A stretch of 64,000 nt of DNA from Monosporascus cannonballus (Eukaryota > Ascomycota > Sordariomycetes > Xylariales), in assembly GCA_004154925.1 (NCBI GenBank), contig QJNS01000052.1:124001-188000 (forward strand). Reading direction: 5' to 3'. Below are positions 1-13,554 of this stretch, one piece after another. Position numbers and translations under genes: made by a program. The notes beneath the pieces were generated by a model that saw nothing but the letters and a program-made list of their open reading frames with translations, did not search any database and was not told where the DNA came from. The stretch's first letter is position 1. The number at the start of each line of letters is the position of its first letter.

Positions 1-18
1 ACCCCTGTTCCCGTAACA
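1..18 (-). mobile_element. Terminal 18 bp of an LTR1-family LTR
   Basis: The first bases match the end of the 419-bp LTR1 repeats at 6690-7108 and 13555-13973, ending in the same GTAACA. It lies in the same orientation as element 1, so a minus-strand LTR1 element or solo LTR ends here and continues beyond the left edge. The next five bases (TAATT, 19-23) would be its target duplication; the partner is outside the window. Confidence 0.75.
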
Positions 19-186
19 TAATTATCCTAAAAACAGAAATATTAGTAACGAAAATCAAAACAATATAAGCCCCTTTTTTAACCGAATTAAGATTTTTCTA
101 GAAAAAATAACTTAATATTATAAAAGAATTATATTAATGAATCAATTTAATTCAATGAGAATAAAAATTATCTATTACACTAAAGA
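19..186 (+). mobile_element. Chromovirus H, left fragment (integrase end)
   Basis: This segment aligns with the reverse complement of element 1 around 8200-8340, in the integrase C-terminal part of pol. The matching continuation resumes at 14404, so it is the left shoulder of a plus-strand LTR1-family Gypsy element cut open by element A. The bases at the break, AAAGA (182-186) and AAAAA (14399-14403), behave as a 5-bp target duplication differing by one G-to-A change. It is heavily RIP-mutated, with no open frame. Confidence 0.7.
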
Positions 187-583
187 TATAACGGCTAAGA
201 GTTTAACCAACCATTCAACCTTAGTCCTACGGGTTTATATTAGCAGAAATATCGTAAGAATTTAACCAATAAATACAATAATCGTATTACGTCTCGTAAT
301 ATCAAAAATATCTTAAGTAACGAATTATTGTTACAAACTAAAATTATCCAAATTATAGAAATAATAAACGTATATATTTTTGTTTTAGCTTAAGGTATTT
401 AAACGGTTTAAACCTTTAAGCGCATTAAGCTCTATAAGCCCCTTTACCGGCTTAAAAGGTTTAGGGTACTTAACACCTTAAAACCTTTAAGCCGGTTACG
501 TAACTTTTTGGCAGTAATCGAGGCTTATTTTGTTCGTAACCCTGACCGTTTGCAAAAAAAACCAAGACTGGTAAGTTATAATA
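187..583 (-). repeat. 3' LTR (LTR2 family, 397 bp) of element A
   Basis: It is the same length as its partner at 14002-14398 and in the same orientation. Both run from a decayed TGTAACGGC start to a decayed GTTGTAACA end. Most differences between the two copies are C/T or G/A, as RIP would leave. Because pol lies on the minus strand, this left copy is the 3' LTR. Confidence 0.85.
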
Positions 584-599
584 CGATTTTCCCTTTTCC

Positions 600-1090
600 A
601 AAAACTTTATTCCTAAAAATCAAATTATTCGTTTGTTATTTTTGGTACGTAATCTTTTTTTAATCTTTCGTTATATCGTATTACGTAAAAGAATTCGTTT
701 TTGTAAACGTATTAACGCCTTTATTTTTTCAGAAGGTATTAAACGTTTTGATTTTAAAATACATTTTATTTTCGTTATAAAAAAGGGTATAAAATGCAAA
801 TTTATTCGGAATATTTTAAAATATGCTCCTTATATCTATTATAACGGTTTTTATAATATTTTTGGTCCTTTAAAAATTAAATATTAAAAGCTTTTAGACG
901 AAAAAGATCGCGTAAAGCGTAAAAAAAATAAGTTCGCGAAATATTACGAATGGCTATTAATAAACTAGATCGTTTACAAAAACAAAGGCGGCTACTCCGT
1001 TATCGTAACATCGAAATGTTTCGTCGTAATATTAAAAACACTGAAACTATAAAAGATTTCGAACGTTTCGAAAAAAAAAACCAAAAATAG
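600..1090 (+). pseudogene. Antisense accessory ORF of element A (decayed)
   Basis: It runs opposite to gag-pol and directly abuts the 3' LTR. The N-terminal half keeps scattered Cys or Tyr (decayed Cys) positions. The C-terminal half is a basic coiled coil with the string KLDRLQKQRRLLR followed by EMFRRNIK. From memory of fungal genomes, similar Cys-pair plus coiled-coil hypothetical proteins are common passengers of ascomycete Gypsy elements; no function is established. Internal stops show it is dead here. Equivalent ORFs occur in elements 1, 2, H and D. Confidence 0.6.
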
Positions 1091-4000
1091 TTAAAAGCTG
1101 CCGTTACGGGTTATTATGTTAACGCAGGCCGCGGCTAACTGGCCCGATATCTCGGTTATTAATTGGTCGATTATCAACTAGAACGAGTCCGTCGTTATTA
1201 ATAAAAGTTCTTTAATAAGTATTAGGCGTTAATAAAATTTTTAATAGGTTTTTTAATATTTTCGGAATCCGAGTACTTTTTTTTACTAAATCAAATACTA
1301 AATAAATCTGTTTTATTTTCGCATATCGAAAAATTTCTTTACTTCGTATATTTATTCGTTTTCTACATTTACGTTATTTTATACGGTATGCACCTTAAGT
1401 ATATTTGCTACTAATTCGAATAAAAAAAGATAAAACATTAAATAAAATTTAACATTTAATAAAAGTTTGAATTAATAATTATTCTCTAAGAATCTTTAGC
1501 GGTTTTATATAGATCGATATACTTAAAATCGAATTTTTTTATTAAGTTATTTTATTTGAATATTTTTGGTAACAAAAAAAACCATTTCCCTTTTTTTGAA
1601 AAGTAATTCCTTTAACCTTTTTTATTTATAATATTTACTTATTTAATTTCGTACAACGTCCAGTTTTATTTTAATTTCCTAATATAATTATCGTAATTAT
1701 TTTAATATAAAAATTACCTTAATATTAATTAGACCGTCGTCGCGTATTTCCTTTTAACCTTTTAAACTAAAACCAAAATTTACGTTTACTAATATTATTT
1801 TATTACTTTTATAGTAATTAATATTATAGGCTAATTATACAATTAATAATTTCCCAACCCAGTTATTTTATTCGTAATTAATGTAATATCGTACACAAAT
1901 TTCCAAAATTTAATATATATATTTTCTTTACTTCTTTATTTAATGTTGAAATACGTTAAATAATATATATTTACAGCCGATTTATGCTATTAAGGCTACC
2001 CAAAATTTAAATACGAATATTAATCCTCTATTTAAAATGATTTCCATTAATAATCTGTATATACTGAAAATATAGTTAAAAATATATACCATTTATTCGG
2101 CGTTTATATTTTCGTAATATGGTAAAAAATAGAAGAACTTTATACATCTGTCGACGATTACGAAAATGCTATCGTAATATATTTCCGTAATTAAATCCTT
2201 TAAAATAAAACGTTTAATACTAAAATCGAATATAACTAAATATTATAATGACTTTATAACTAATAATAATTATAATTTTCCGTACAGCTTACATCGTCAA
2301 ATCTTTATTTTAACGCAAATACCGTATTACCATGGAATTTTCTGTACCGTTAATTTCATTTTCAGAAAGGAATATATACGTTAAAACTGTTTTAAAGTTT
2401 TATAAATTCCCGGATATCTATTTAACTAATATACGTATATTTTTCGTATTAAATCCTTCTGGTATTTTTTTAAAATTCATATCTTATTCGTTTTTCGATT
2501 TTTCAAAAAATTATGGCTATATTACTAAATCTTTTAATATATATCGAAAGGTATTGCTCGAATTATCGTAATTTATCGCGGGCATAAGTATCCTTTTATA
2601 ATCATATCGAAAATTATATAACTAATTTTAACCAATTTTTTTCCCAAATTTGATCGTTTGTTTAAAACGTTTACTTTGCCATTTTTGAAATTTTTTCTGT
2701 AAATAATAACGAAATCGAATTTCGCCAGTTTTCGCGCATAATAAAATTATCGTTTTATAAATTTTCTAATCGTAATGAATTGGGTAAAATTTTAATAATC
2801 CGTATAAACCTTAATCTAAAACAAACTTCTTTTTAAAAAATATCTAAATTTTCGAAATGCTATAATAATAGCCATAAATTCCTTATTTAAAATACCATAA
2901 TTAAATTTAATTCCTTTTAACTTATACGAAAAAAAATGATAAGATATAATTTGCCTTAATTATTTCGTTATTCGCTTATTACACCTAACGAATAATCCGA
3001 AATATCGGTTTTTAATTTAACAAAACCGGTTAAATCGTACATAATTAATACTGGTTCGTTAATAAATATATTCGTAATATTTTGAAATACTTTTTTCCGT
3101 ATGTGGGGTCCATTTAAACTCCTTTTTTTTCGTAAAGTTCGTTAAAGATATATTTAATTTGCTAAAATTTCAAATTAATTTCCTATAATAATTAACGAAT
3201 TCAAAAAATACCTATATTTCCTTAACTATTATTAACGTTTGCCATTTTATAATTATAACGTTTTTTTTAAAGTCCATCTTAATATATTTTAAAATAATAA
3301 TATATTTCAAATTTTTTATTTTTTATTTATAAAACTAATTTTTTTTCGTATTAATAAATAACTTTACGTTTTATAAAGCTTGAAAAACCTTATAAACGTA
3401 TTTTACGTATATTATTTTTATTTTTCGGAAAATAAACATGTCGTCGAAATAACATATAAGGAAAATAATAAGGTATTTTCGTAATACGTAATTTATTATT
3501 TGTTAAAAAATTGCTGATACGTTCGTAAGTTTTATTAGCATAACCAAATACTTAAATAATTTGTATTTCGTTTTAAAAGTTACTTTTTATTTGTTTTTTT
3601 TTCAATTTTAATATAGTTATATTTATTTTTAAGGTCAAATATTATAAAGTATTTCATTCCGTAAAATCGGGTTTTTATTTTTATAATTAAAAATAATAAT
3701 ATTCGATTTTTAATAATAATATAGTTTAATTGCCGATATTTACTTATAAGTCGTAATTTTCCGTTTTTTCAATATAGAAAATATAAAATATTTTATTAAT
3801 AATTTTAAAGGTTGAATTTATTCTTTTTATAACCGATCTTTTAGGTATTTTTGGAAAGTACATAATTTATTTTTATTAAAATTATAAATAAGGTAAAATC
3901 TCGTCGAATATCCTTTTTTAAAAATTATTTCATAATCGTATTTGTTATATTTTAATATTTTCGTATTAAATTCCTTTTTAAAAAACTACTTGTATCGATA

Positions 4001-6684
4001 ATATTATAATAATATATTAATTAGATCTTTTAATTATTAAAGCTATTATTATTATTTTTAATCGTTATTTAATTATTTTAATTTTACTTTAGTAGTAGTA
4101 ACGATGTATCGTATTTTTCTTAAATATCCTTTTTTGTATTTTAGCCCTATAAATAATATAGTTTCTATTATATTTTTATGCCTATTTTTGTTATTATTAT
4201 CGATCGAATATTAAGATCTGAATTTCTGTTTTTTCGTTTATTAATAAAAAATAAAATAAAATTTACTTAAATAATTTTATAGTTATTCAAAATTCCGTTG
4301 TAGCATATTTGTCATAATTTTAAGATTATAGCATAATTCTTAAATAAAATAATATCAAAATTAATTATTTAATATTATTCTTAAACCAAACTTTCGAAAT
4401 ATTTAATTTCGCATATGATTTTTCCCTTATCGTAAGCAACTTCCTAACTTTCGGTGTTTATCGCTATATAAAGTTTTAACTTATATTTTTTATTACAATT
4501 TAAACTTATTAATTATATTTTGTACCTTATAATTTTTGCTTGAAATTTCGTAATCTATTATTACGGTATATTAATATGTTCTAATTCGTATATTTAAAAT
4601 AATATAGTTATTAACGTTTTTTATTATTACGTTTAAAGTCTTTTTCGGAAATTCTCTTTAATTTCTTTAAGTTTGGTTATCCTGCAGTTCTTTTATAAAT
4701 TATCCTTTTCCTTTAATTTTTATCCGAATTTATTAAGCCTTTTTTATATTTTTGTATTTAACGCGTTAAAATACTATTTTTGTGGTTATTACCGAGGTAT
4801 TATATCTTTAAGCTATATTAATTATTTTTAACTTTACTATAATTCCGTTTCTTATCGAATAAATTATTTTTTTTCTATTTATAACGGTATTCAATTTTAT
4901 ATTATTTTAACCATTATTTTAAAACATTTTTATAAATTAACATTTCTTTCCTTAATAACGTTTCTTTCGTCAGGGTTTATAATAAATGTTAATTAAAAAT
5001 AAAAATCCATAATAACTTTTTAAGGATATTTTTTTATTATATATTAAATCAACTTTTGTTCCGTTTAAAATTATATTTTCCATAATAACAAAAATGGTGG
5101 TTTTACGAGTATTATTTTTTGGGGGGCCAGCCTTTTATTTCGGCCAATTATTAAACATTTTTTAAGCTTATGATTCCAAAATATCGACATTATTACATAT
5201 CGTCCTTAATATTTCCTATACCGTTTGGAAAATCGAATTCCTTATAATATATACGGGTAATTTATTTATAAATCTGTTGTTTTCATATTTCGTAAGCGGG
5301 ATATTTTCGTCGTCGACAATATATGGCATATATTTTACTGTATTAGAAAAGGGTTCCGGGACAAATTTTTTTATTTAATCCTAATATTCGCGTAATTATT
5401 CTTATAATATTTCTTATTATATTTATAATACTTACTTAATTAGCTTTTTAGTTCTTTACATTTCTTATTGGAATTTTTATCGTAATAATCCTTATTAAAC
5501 CTTTTATAATGAGGAACCTAATACGTATTTAAATCAAATTATATTTATAAATTTACCTTTATTCCTTTATTTTTTTGGGAATTATTTTTAAATATAGGTT
5601 TCTGATTATCTTAACGGGGATTTTTATGTATTTTGCATTATGCTGTCTTATATCCTATTTTATTATAATTATAATATTGTATTTGGTTTCAAATTTTCAT
5701 ATATATAACTTTTAATCCTATAAGTTCTAGTGTTATGCCGTAAAAAATGTGATTATATCGAAAAACGTTAATATTAACTATATATCGGGATTTGTTATTA
5801 TTTTTTCTTTTCATACTTTTAATACGTTATGCGTATTATTAATTGTTAATTTTAATTGCCATAATGATATAATTTATTAAATAATTAAACTAGTTAAATT
5901 TAAAGAAATTTTTTATACATTTCGTTCTTCAGGCCGTCGCAAAATTTAGGTATTAATATTTTTTATCCTTAATTTAGTGTAACGGCTAATGAAATTAACA
6001 TATTCTCGAAATTAAATATTAATTCTGTTTAACGTAATTATTCAATTTATATTCGGGCTTTTATTTTCCGGTTTATTATTCTGAAAGTTTTCGTGAATAC
6101 GTATTCGAATTATTCGTAATTATTATAAATATACATTATTTTTAAATTTCGGTTTTCGAATGGCAAAATAACATATTTCCTTATAATAAGCTTAAATTAA
6201 ATAACCGTTTTTTTAGTAAATCGTTTAATTACGAATTCGATTTATATAATAAACGTAATAAATCGAATAAAAAATACCTAAAATATATTCGGCATTAAGT
6301 TAAAAACAATTTTAACTTAATTAAAATTCCGTCGAAAAATTCTAGCTTAAAAAGTTTAAAGATTTTTTCTAGTTTTTTAATTAAATTTAGCTAAAAACTT
6401 AACTTATTTAACAAGGTTTCCCGTTTTCGGAAATTTTTTTTCTTAAGCTTTTCATAAACGGCTTAAAAAAACGTCGTAAAATTATTATTATCTTTTTTAA
6501 GCAAAAAAATACGTTTTTTATAATATCTAATCGTCGACAAATCTCTTCGCAAAAGAAACAAAGGTTTTTTTTGGATTTTATTTGGATTTTATTTAATTAT
6601 CCGGATAATTAGGGACCTAATAAATAAATTATTTAGGTTACTTACTAGTAAATATAACATTTATCGATATTACTTGAAATCTAA

Positions 6685-6689
6685 CAGTA
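6685..6689. repeat. Target-site duplication CAGTA (left) of element 1
   Basis: CAGTA directly precedes the TGTAACG start of the left LTR1 and is repeated exactly at 13974-13978 after the right LTR. A perfect 5-bp duplication is the expected product of Gypsy integrase and fixes the borders of the nested element. Confidence 0.9.
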
Positions 6690-7108
6690 TGTAACGAACC
6701 TGTTATACATCCACCTGGAGGTATAAGCAGTATCCGAAATGGGGTCTTGATTTGCAGGTAACAATAGGGCGAAAAATAATTCAATAATCTGTTCGTTAAA
6801 GAGATTTAAGTACTTTTCCCTCAATTAAAGAACGGTGTAATTACCTCTGACTAAGAGCTTAAATTAATAGCTAAAGAGCGAAATTAAATAAGTGCTATTT
6901 ATATGAAAAACCGATTTATTATATATCCCAATTCCATAAAGTAAATATGTCATAGATTTATGTGATTTATGTAATTTAGTCCAGATTACTTAGATTACCT
7001 AAATCACTTAAAAAGCCAAGCTTTCCTGTCCGGAATTTTCCCGTAACAGGTTTGCGTTAATCCTTATAAGTAGGTTTCCTCGAAATAGGAACCCCTATTC
7101 TTATAACA
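6690..7108 (-). repeat. 3' LTR (LTR1 family, 419 bp) of element 1
   Basis: It is exactly as long as its partner at 13555-13973. The + strand runs from TGTAACGAACC to a decayed GTAACA. The following bases (7109 onward) read on the minus strand as a purine-rich GGAAAGGGGAAATAA, the polypurine tract that should precede a 3' LTR, which confirms minus-strand orientation. Confidence 0.92.
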
Positions 7109-7254
7109 TTATTTCCCCTTTCCAAAGATCTTTGTCCTAAAAATAAGTACCGTAAATGGCCATTTCATTTTATTAAAAAAAGTTAAAAATGTTCCAATTA
7201 ATTTTATTATAATAAAACGTATTTAAAAAAAAAAAAAAACCTTGCTTAAATTAA

Positions 7255-7683
7255 CGCGATTTCCGCGACGTTCGAATTAATTCGATAAAAAAATTTGGTA
7301 TTAAGGCTTTTCCTTATTCTAATTATATTCGTCTTGGCGAAACCGAATATTTTTTTGCTCCTGGCATATCAAGTTACGATTATTATATTCGTTATTAACG
7401 TTTGGCTTGTAATATTTTGATTATGAATTCTTTGGCCAAACTGGGCGAAATATACGATCGGCTGGAAAAAGAGCAAAAGGAGGCGGAAAACTCCTTAATC
7501 GAACACCAGGAGGCTGCCGAAAAGAAAACAAAAGAATTTGTTAGTCGGATAAGGCGCTTACGTTTCCAGCAAGAAGTTTTAAAAAAAAAAGTTATGGCCA
7601 TTTTAAAAGAAAAAAAGGAATTGGACCGGTTGGAAAAGCAGGAAAAATTAGAAAAAGAACAGTATCGCGTAAGCGCAAAGTAA
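7255..7683 (+). pseudogene. Antisense Cys-rich coiled-coil ORF of element 1
   Basis: It is encoded opposite to pol, between the chromodomain and the 3' LTR. Residues from about 7290 read as a Cys-pair-like region in which several Cys codons appear as Tyr (TGT to TAT), with one stop at 7396. The downstream 93 codons (7402-7683) stay open. They form a strongly charged Glu/Lys coiled coil starting MNSLAKLGEIYDRLEKEQKE and containing RRLRFQQEVLKKK. The open part is GC-richer than the rest of the element. Function is unknown; homologous stretches in elements 2 and H show it belongs to the family rather than arising by chance. Confidence 0.6.
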
Positions 7684-7869
7684 GCACGGTTTACTTTTAA
7701 GATGGACGTTATTTTGAAGGCGTTTATCTTTTTCGATTGGAACGCCGCAGGGTTGGATTTAAGCGGGGGACCATTATTACCTGCGACTTTGGCCGCGTTG
7801 GAAACGGTTGGTCAGGATTCCGGCGGTAGAACGTCTTAATTAGGTCTATCGCATTCGTCAAATGGTTAA

Positions 7870-7995
7870 ATAGTTCCCAAATATTTTTTTTATGTAAGTA
7901 TTTTTCTTATTTAACTAGGTATTAAATTTTGTTTTTAATTATTTTGGAATCCAGTATTTATTTAATTTCGTATTCGTCGGAATTTTTTTCAAGTT
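7870..7995 (-). pseudogene. Chromodomain remnant of element 1 integrase
   Basis: The minus-strand translation shows ILDSKIIKNKI, a stop, then YLVK and a decayed ENTWEP-like stretch ending in NHLTN. This is the aromatic-cage-type chromodomain core seen at the C-terminus of chromovirus integrases. The same segment is readable in element 2 (about 24200-24300) and in H (14640-14770). Confidence 0.8.
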
Positions 7996-10629
7996 TTAGG
8001 TCTTTTTTTAACGGGGCGTTTTTAAATATTAATTTAAGTAAGGAAATGTAAAAAACAGGGTATATCTTTATGTTTTTGGGTAACGACAGTCGGTAATTAA
8101 TTTTGGAAATAACTTTTTTAATTTTAAACGGGCCAAATTTCTTAAAGTCGAATTTGTTATTAGGTTTTTTCGTTTTGATTTATAAGATATTCGAGGTCGC
8201 GTTTTGTTTTTGGCGTAATAAATAAATTTTATCTTTTTTCGTTAAAACTAGTTCCTTTATTTTCTTTTTATTATAATATTAGGTTATTCGTTATTACAAA
8301 AATCGTAATTCGTTTTAAAAACAGGCCTAAATCGTTTTGATTTTTGTCGTTAATATCTTTGCTCTTGGGGTAATTATAATAATTTTTAATATTTTATTAA
8401 GCGATTATTTGGGTCGTTCCGTTTCCGCGTCGTATTTATATATAGCCGTATAAGGGGATACGCCCATGTCCTTATTAACAGATATATTATAGGCGATTTG
8501 CACTAATAATAAAAATTCCACCTAATTATTTTATTAATAATTAACGTAATTTCGAAAATATTATTTTAAAATTTAATTAAGTCGTTTTATTTATCCATCC
8601 GTTTAAAAATAATACGTTATTGAAAATTTAAGCTTAATATTAATTTATTTAAAAAAATTAATACTAAATTTTGAAATAAAAAGTATATTTCGATCGGAAA
8701 TAATTTTTTTTAGTATTCCATATTTATTTAGGTAATATTTGATAAAGGTATAAATTAATTATTCTGCCGTCGCGTTCCTTTTAAAAGGTAAAAAGTACCC
8801 ATATTTAATAAGTTTATTAATAATTACCCATATTCCGTCGTATTCGACTTTAATAATTAGGTCCTTAAATGGAAATAAATTAATAATAAAATCTTAAGTT
8901 ATAGTATTTTATGCCTTATTAGGAATATTAATAAGTTATAATAATTTATAAGGCTTATGGCGTATTACCTTGGCCTTATTACAAATATTACAATCCTTAA
9001 TTACTTTTTTAATTATACGTCGTAACTTTGGAAAGTCATATTTTTCTTATAGCCGTTAAGTGGTTTTAAAAATTCCTTAATATTTATGTAACAGATTTTT
9101 ATAAAATTCTTTTACGAACCGTTTTTATTAATCCTTTGGAATATAAATTTTGCTATAATATAATAATTAATTTTTTAATTATCCTCTTAACTGTTAAATT
9201 TCTTATTATTTTTTCGTATCGTAAGAATTTCGGAATCGTATTAAAAATTCGGGGGATAATTTCCTTAAGATTTCGCATAATTATATTGTGCTATCGTAAT
9301 TATATTATAATATCTATATATTTTTTTTGGGAACTTTAGAATTATAATCGCCTTTGCAATTAAGAATATTTACTTAAATATTTTCTTTTCCTTTAATATA
9401 ATATATTTTAAAATTAAACCTTAATAAGAAAATTATTTATTTTTTATGCCGTTTATTTAGTTTTTAAACTTTTATAAATCGAATAAAATTTTTATAATCA
9501 AAATAAATATCAAAAGGTTTTTTTATTTTATTAAAAAAAAGTTCTTATTTTTTAAAAACGTTAATAATTACTAATAGCTTTTTATCGTAAATCTAATATC
9601 TAAATTTTGCATTTCGGAATATTTTTAAGTAATATATTATTAGGTACTATTTGCTGTTATCCTTTAGTTATTTTAGGACGGTATTTAGTACGTAATCTAA
9701 AATATCTGTTTTTAGGCGTTTCTTTTTGTCGGCGTTAGGTAATCTTATTATAGGTCCGCTGGTAATTACGTCTTTTAAGATCTAGAATATTTCCTTCGTT
9801 TTTTCTGGGAATTTAAATTCTTTTCCCATATATTTTTTGATAATAAATTTCGTTAATAACTTAATTATATTTCCGTATCCCTTAATTAAGTTACGTACGT
9901 AACCCGTAAATCTTAAGATTTATCGGATATCTATAACGGTCGCCTTATTAAAAATAAGCCAATCCTTAATTATTTCCATCTTAAAACGTTAAATCTAAAT
10001 TTGGCCGGAGGTAAGGGTATATCCCAAAAAATCTAATTTTTACGTATGCCATACGCTTTTGGCTAAGTTAACCCGAATATTTGCTTCGTTTAGCGTTTAG
10101 AACATTTGGGCGACCTGCTTTTTGTGCTTCTCCAATATTTCAAAGTAAATAAGGATATCGTCGAAATAAACGAACATAAACTTATCCAAAAACTTTTTAA
10201 GCGTAATTATAACCAGGCGTTGGAAATTGGCAGAAGCATTAATAAGTCCCATAAGCATTACTTTGTATTCGTAAAATCCATATATTATTTTAAATGCTGT
10301 TTTTTATTTTTCTCCTTTAATTATTTTAATACGGTAATAATTATTTCGGAAATTAAATATAATAAACTATTTTATTTTGCTAACGTTTTCCTTTAACGTA
10401 TTTATAAAAATCAGAAAATATTTATTCTTAATCGTAATATCGTTTAACTATTTGTAATCGATTATTTTTTTAAAAATTAGATTTCCGTTTTCGTCGATTT
10501 TTTGCTTTCCATCCTTAATTTTTGGTACCATAAAAACGGGGTATCCGGCAAAAGAATCAAAAGATTAGATATATCCTTTTTTTAAGTTAAATTGGATATT
10601 TTTCCATAAAGCTTTTAACTTATTAAGGT

Positions 10630-11356
10630 TTATATGGTAAATCTTATAAAATTTAAGATAATATCCTTCCTTAATAAGTATCCTATGGTCCCATTAACCA
10701 TATGGTAGCAATTCGTAATTTTCTTTATTTTTAAATAATTTCTTGAACCGTCGATACTTAAGTAATACCGTAAGGGCTTAATCTGTAATTTGGACTTCTT
10801 TAATAACATAACAGATTTTTTAGTTATCTTTTTTAGGTAATTTTCGGTTTTATTCCCATAAAAATATTTAGTTTTTCCATTTAATATATGGATTATTAAA
10901 TCTAAACTACGGTATTCCCAGAATAATATCGTGCCCAAAAATATTAGCAATATCCAGCAAAATCCGCTTTTAATATTTTTAAATTCGTACTGGGAGTTTT
11001 TCAATTTTTCGAAAAATTTGTCCTTTGTCGTATATGGACAAATTTCCGTTTACCGTACGTAATTTATAAAACTTTAACTTGTATTTCTAAGGAATTTAAT
11101 ATTTTTCTGCTATTAAAAAGGAAATAAAATTTCTTTTTACTCCTAAATCGATTATAACTTTAAATATTTTATTTTTATATCGCAAAAGAATTTCGATTTG
11201 GCTACGTAATCCTTTTATTACCTTACATAAGGTTTTATATATTAGGGCTTTTCGACACCTTACTTTCGAAAACCTTTGTCGTTTTTTAATTAACGTAATT
11301 TGCTTGCAAAAAGGCGTCTCCATTTTTAAGCCTTTTTGGTTACGTACTTGGTACAA
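10630..11356 (-). pseudogene. Gypsy aspartic protease remnant (element 1)
   Basis: Two open pieces on the minus strand flank a short break. 11096-11356 ends with VIIDLGVKRNFISFLIAEKY, a decayed version of the retroviral-type protease active site D-[ST]-G-A-x-x-N-F-I. The active-site position now reads DLG. 10630-11004 carries ILFWEYRSLDLIIHIL, matching the later ILG-x-x-W-L-x-x-x-x-P-x-I-D-W block of Gypsy proteases. This pins down the direction and domain order of the element. Confidence 0.8.
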
Positions 11357-13554
11357 TGGTTATCCATATACTTGTACCATTTCTTCCTGCCTAATTGGCA
11401 TCCGAAAATAACTATTTTCTTTTAATTTAATCCCCGGGTTTGCATTTTTTAAATTATAAAGTCGGAAAAATGTACTTTCGAAAAAAATATTCCCATATTT
11501 AGGAGCTCATATTAAATGTAAAACGTTAAAGCGTAACATAAATATCCTTATAATATGGCCTTTTAATTTTATTCTAACTTAAGATATAAATAATAAAACC
11601 TAAAATATTCCGGCTATCGGGAAGTTTCTATATATCTGCATTTATTATCGGGTTCGGTAAGCGTTTTTTCGTCCTATCCAGGCCAAAAGTTATTATTTTC
11701 TTTGGTTCGGAAATAAACGAAATAATCGTCTTAATAATAAACGGTAAAATGTAATAAGTCATAAAGGTTTATCGATAATATTTTCTGGTAAATAATATAT
11801 TTTAGAAATTCGCAAAATTTCGGGAATAATTATCCGTAATTATTAATATCTGGTCGAAATTAACCGTTTATATTATATATCTTATACCTTTATATATTAA
11901 AATAACAAAGGTATTTTAACCTTATGGCTATTTTGGAAACCGTTTATCCTAAGTAATATTTGCAGGTTTTAACCTTAAAATCCTGGCAAATAAAATAATC
12001 TTCGTACTTTAAAATATCGTTTTAAATTTGAATAATTATGGCAATAATAAATTCTGGCTGGGAAAAAATCGAATTAACTTTTTTTTCCTCTTTTTCTACT
12101 TTACTATCGGTTTTTTATTTAGTTATTTTAACTTTTTTCTAAAATTAAGGAATTCCTTTTTTTTTAAAGTTCCTCTTAACAGGAAAATAACATTTACTCT
12201 TAAAATATCCTTTTTTGCCATAATTAAAACATTTTATTTTAAACTTATTTTTTTTGGGCTTCTTCGAAACGGAACTCGTTTTTTTCTAAGGTTTGCCCTT
12301 ATCTTTCTTGGTTTAATTACGAAAGCCCTTATCGTCACTTTATTTACTAATCCTTTTTTTTTCGAAATACCGATTAAAGGTACGTCAATTAATAATAATA
12401 GCCTTATCAATATATGCCGTAAAAAATCCAGTTTTTAATTTCTTAAACATTTCGTCCTTAACTTGCGGTTTTAGGCCGTTATAATAAGGATAAAATAATA
12501 CGCTTTTTAGTAAATTAGAAATGGTTATTAAGCGGTTAAACTTAATAATATATTTAGATATTAACTTGGTTTAATAAAAAAAGTAAAACTGCTTAATAAC
12601 GTTTTATTCCTTATCAGGGTTTCCAAAAAAGGCCCGTATTCGTTCCTCGAAATAACCATATTTACCGAAAACGTAATTAATAAAATCGGAGGATTCCTCC
12701 AAATATCTCTTAAAATAATCTGTCAAAACGGATTTAAACTATTCCCGGATTCGTCCGGTTAATAATTAAAAGATGGCCATTACCTTTTAATAATCCTCCA
12801 TTAAAGAACTTTCATAAAATTTAAGGTAAAATCTGGCCTAAACCAAGAATCTATCAGGGTTCTCTGATCCATTATAGGGTTTAAGGGGAATTAACTTATA
12901 GCCTTTAACGTTTGGCATTCCATAATAACTAAAAGGTAGAATAATTCTTTCGCGGATCTGGTTTGCTCCGAATAATGGCAAAATCGAAATTTCCTTTAGA
13001 ATTTATTCTGCTTCAAACGAAAGTGATCGAAAACCATTTCCTTAACTTCGTCCTCTGGGGGAACCAAACTGAGGAAAAGTTGTTTTCTTTCTTTTGGTAA
13101 ACCGAACATTTTCCTATTCCAGACTTTGAACTTTTTAGGCTAAGAAATCCAATCTTTTTTCCGTAATAAGTTCTTTTTCTTTTCCCTTTAGGACCTTGGT
13201 TCCATACTTTTCCTCAGCCCTTTCCTCAGCCGCCTCCTCCTCCAACTTCTCTCCCTAAATTTCGATAATATCCTTAAGGGTCGGGGTAAGTTACTATCTG
13301 GGCTGCGAAAATAATCCTTCCTAAAATCGAATAATAAGAGGTGCCATATTATCAATCAATTAAAAAACTTTTTCGATAAAGGGTAAATCGTCTAATCTAA
13401 TTACTGATCTTTCACTGGCTAATAACGGGAATCGGATATACTATCTATCTTTTAAACGTCGTCCTATACTATCGTCTGCATTAAGTTCAGGAAAATTCAT
13501 ACCCTAACTGGGCGATAAATCACTCGTCGGCTATTAATCAAGGAACTATCAAAA

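Noticed and set aside
2332..2571. 79-codon plus-strand open frame in element A, and similar ones at 9136-9339, 48649-48834, 54560-54766 and 55853-56059
   Set aside because: Phe/Ile/Tyr- or Lys/Asn-rich frames are expected by chance in RIP-mutated DNA and lie within transposon bodies with pol or transposase on known strands.
12028..12438. Open frame on the plus strand rich in Phe/Leu, also 28403-28738 in the sister element
   Set aside because: It lies antisense to gag in both chromoviruses. The hydrophobic composition is the mirror of a Lys/Arg-rich gag C-terminus, so it is a shadow rather than a membrane protein.
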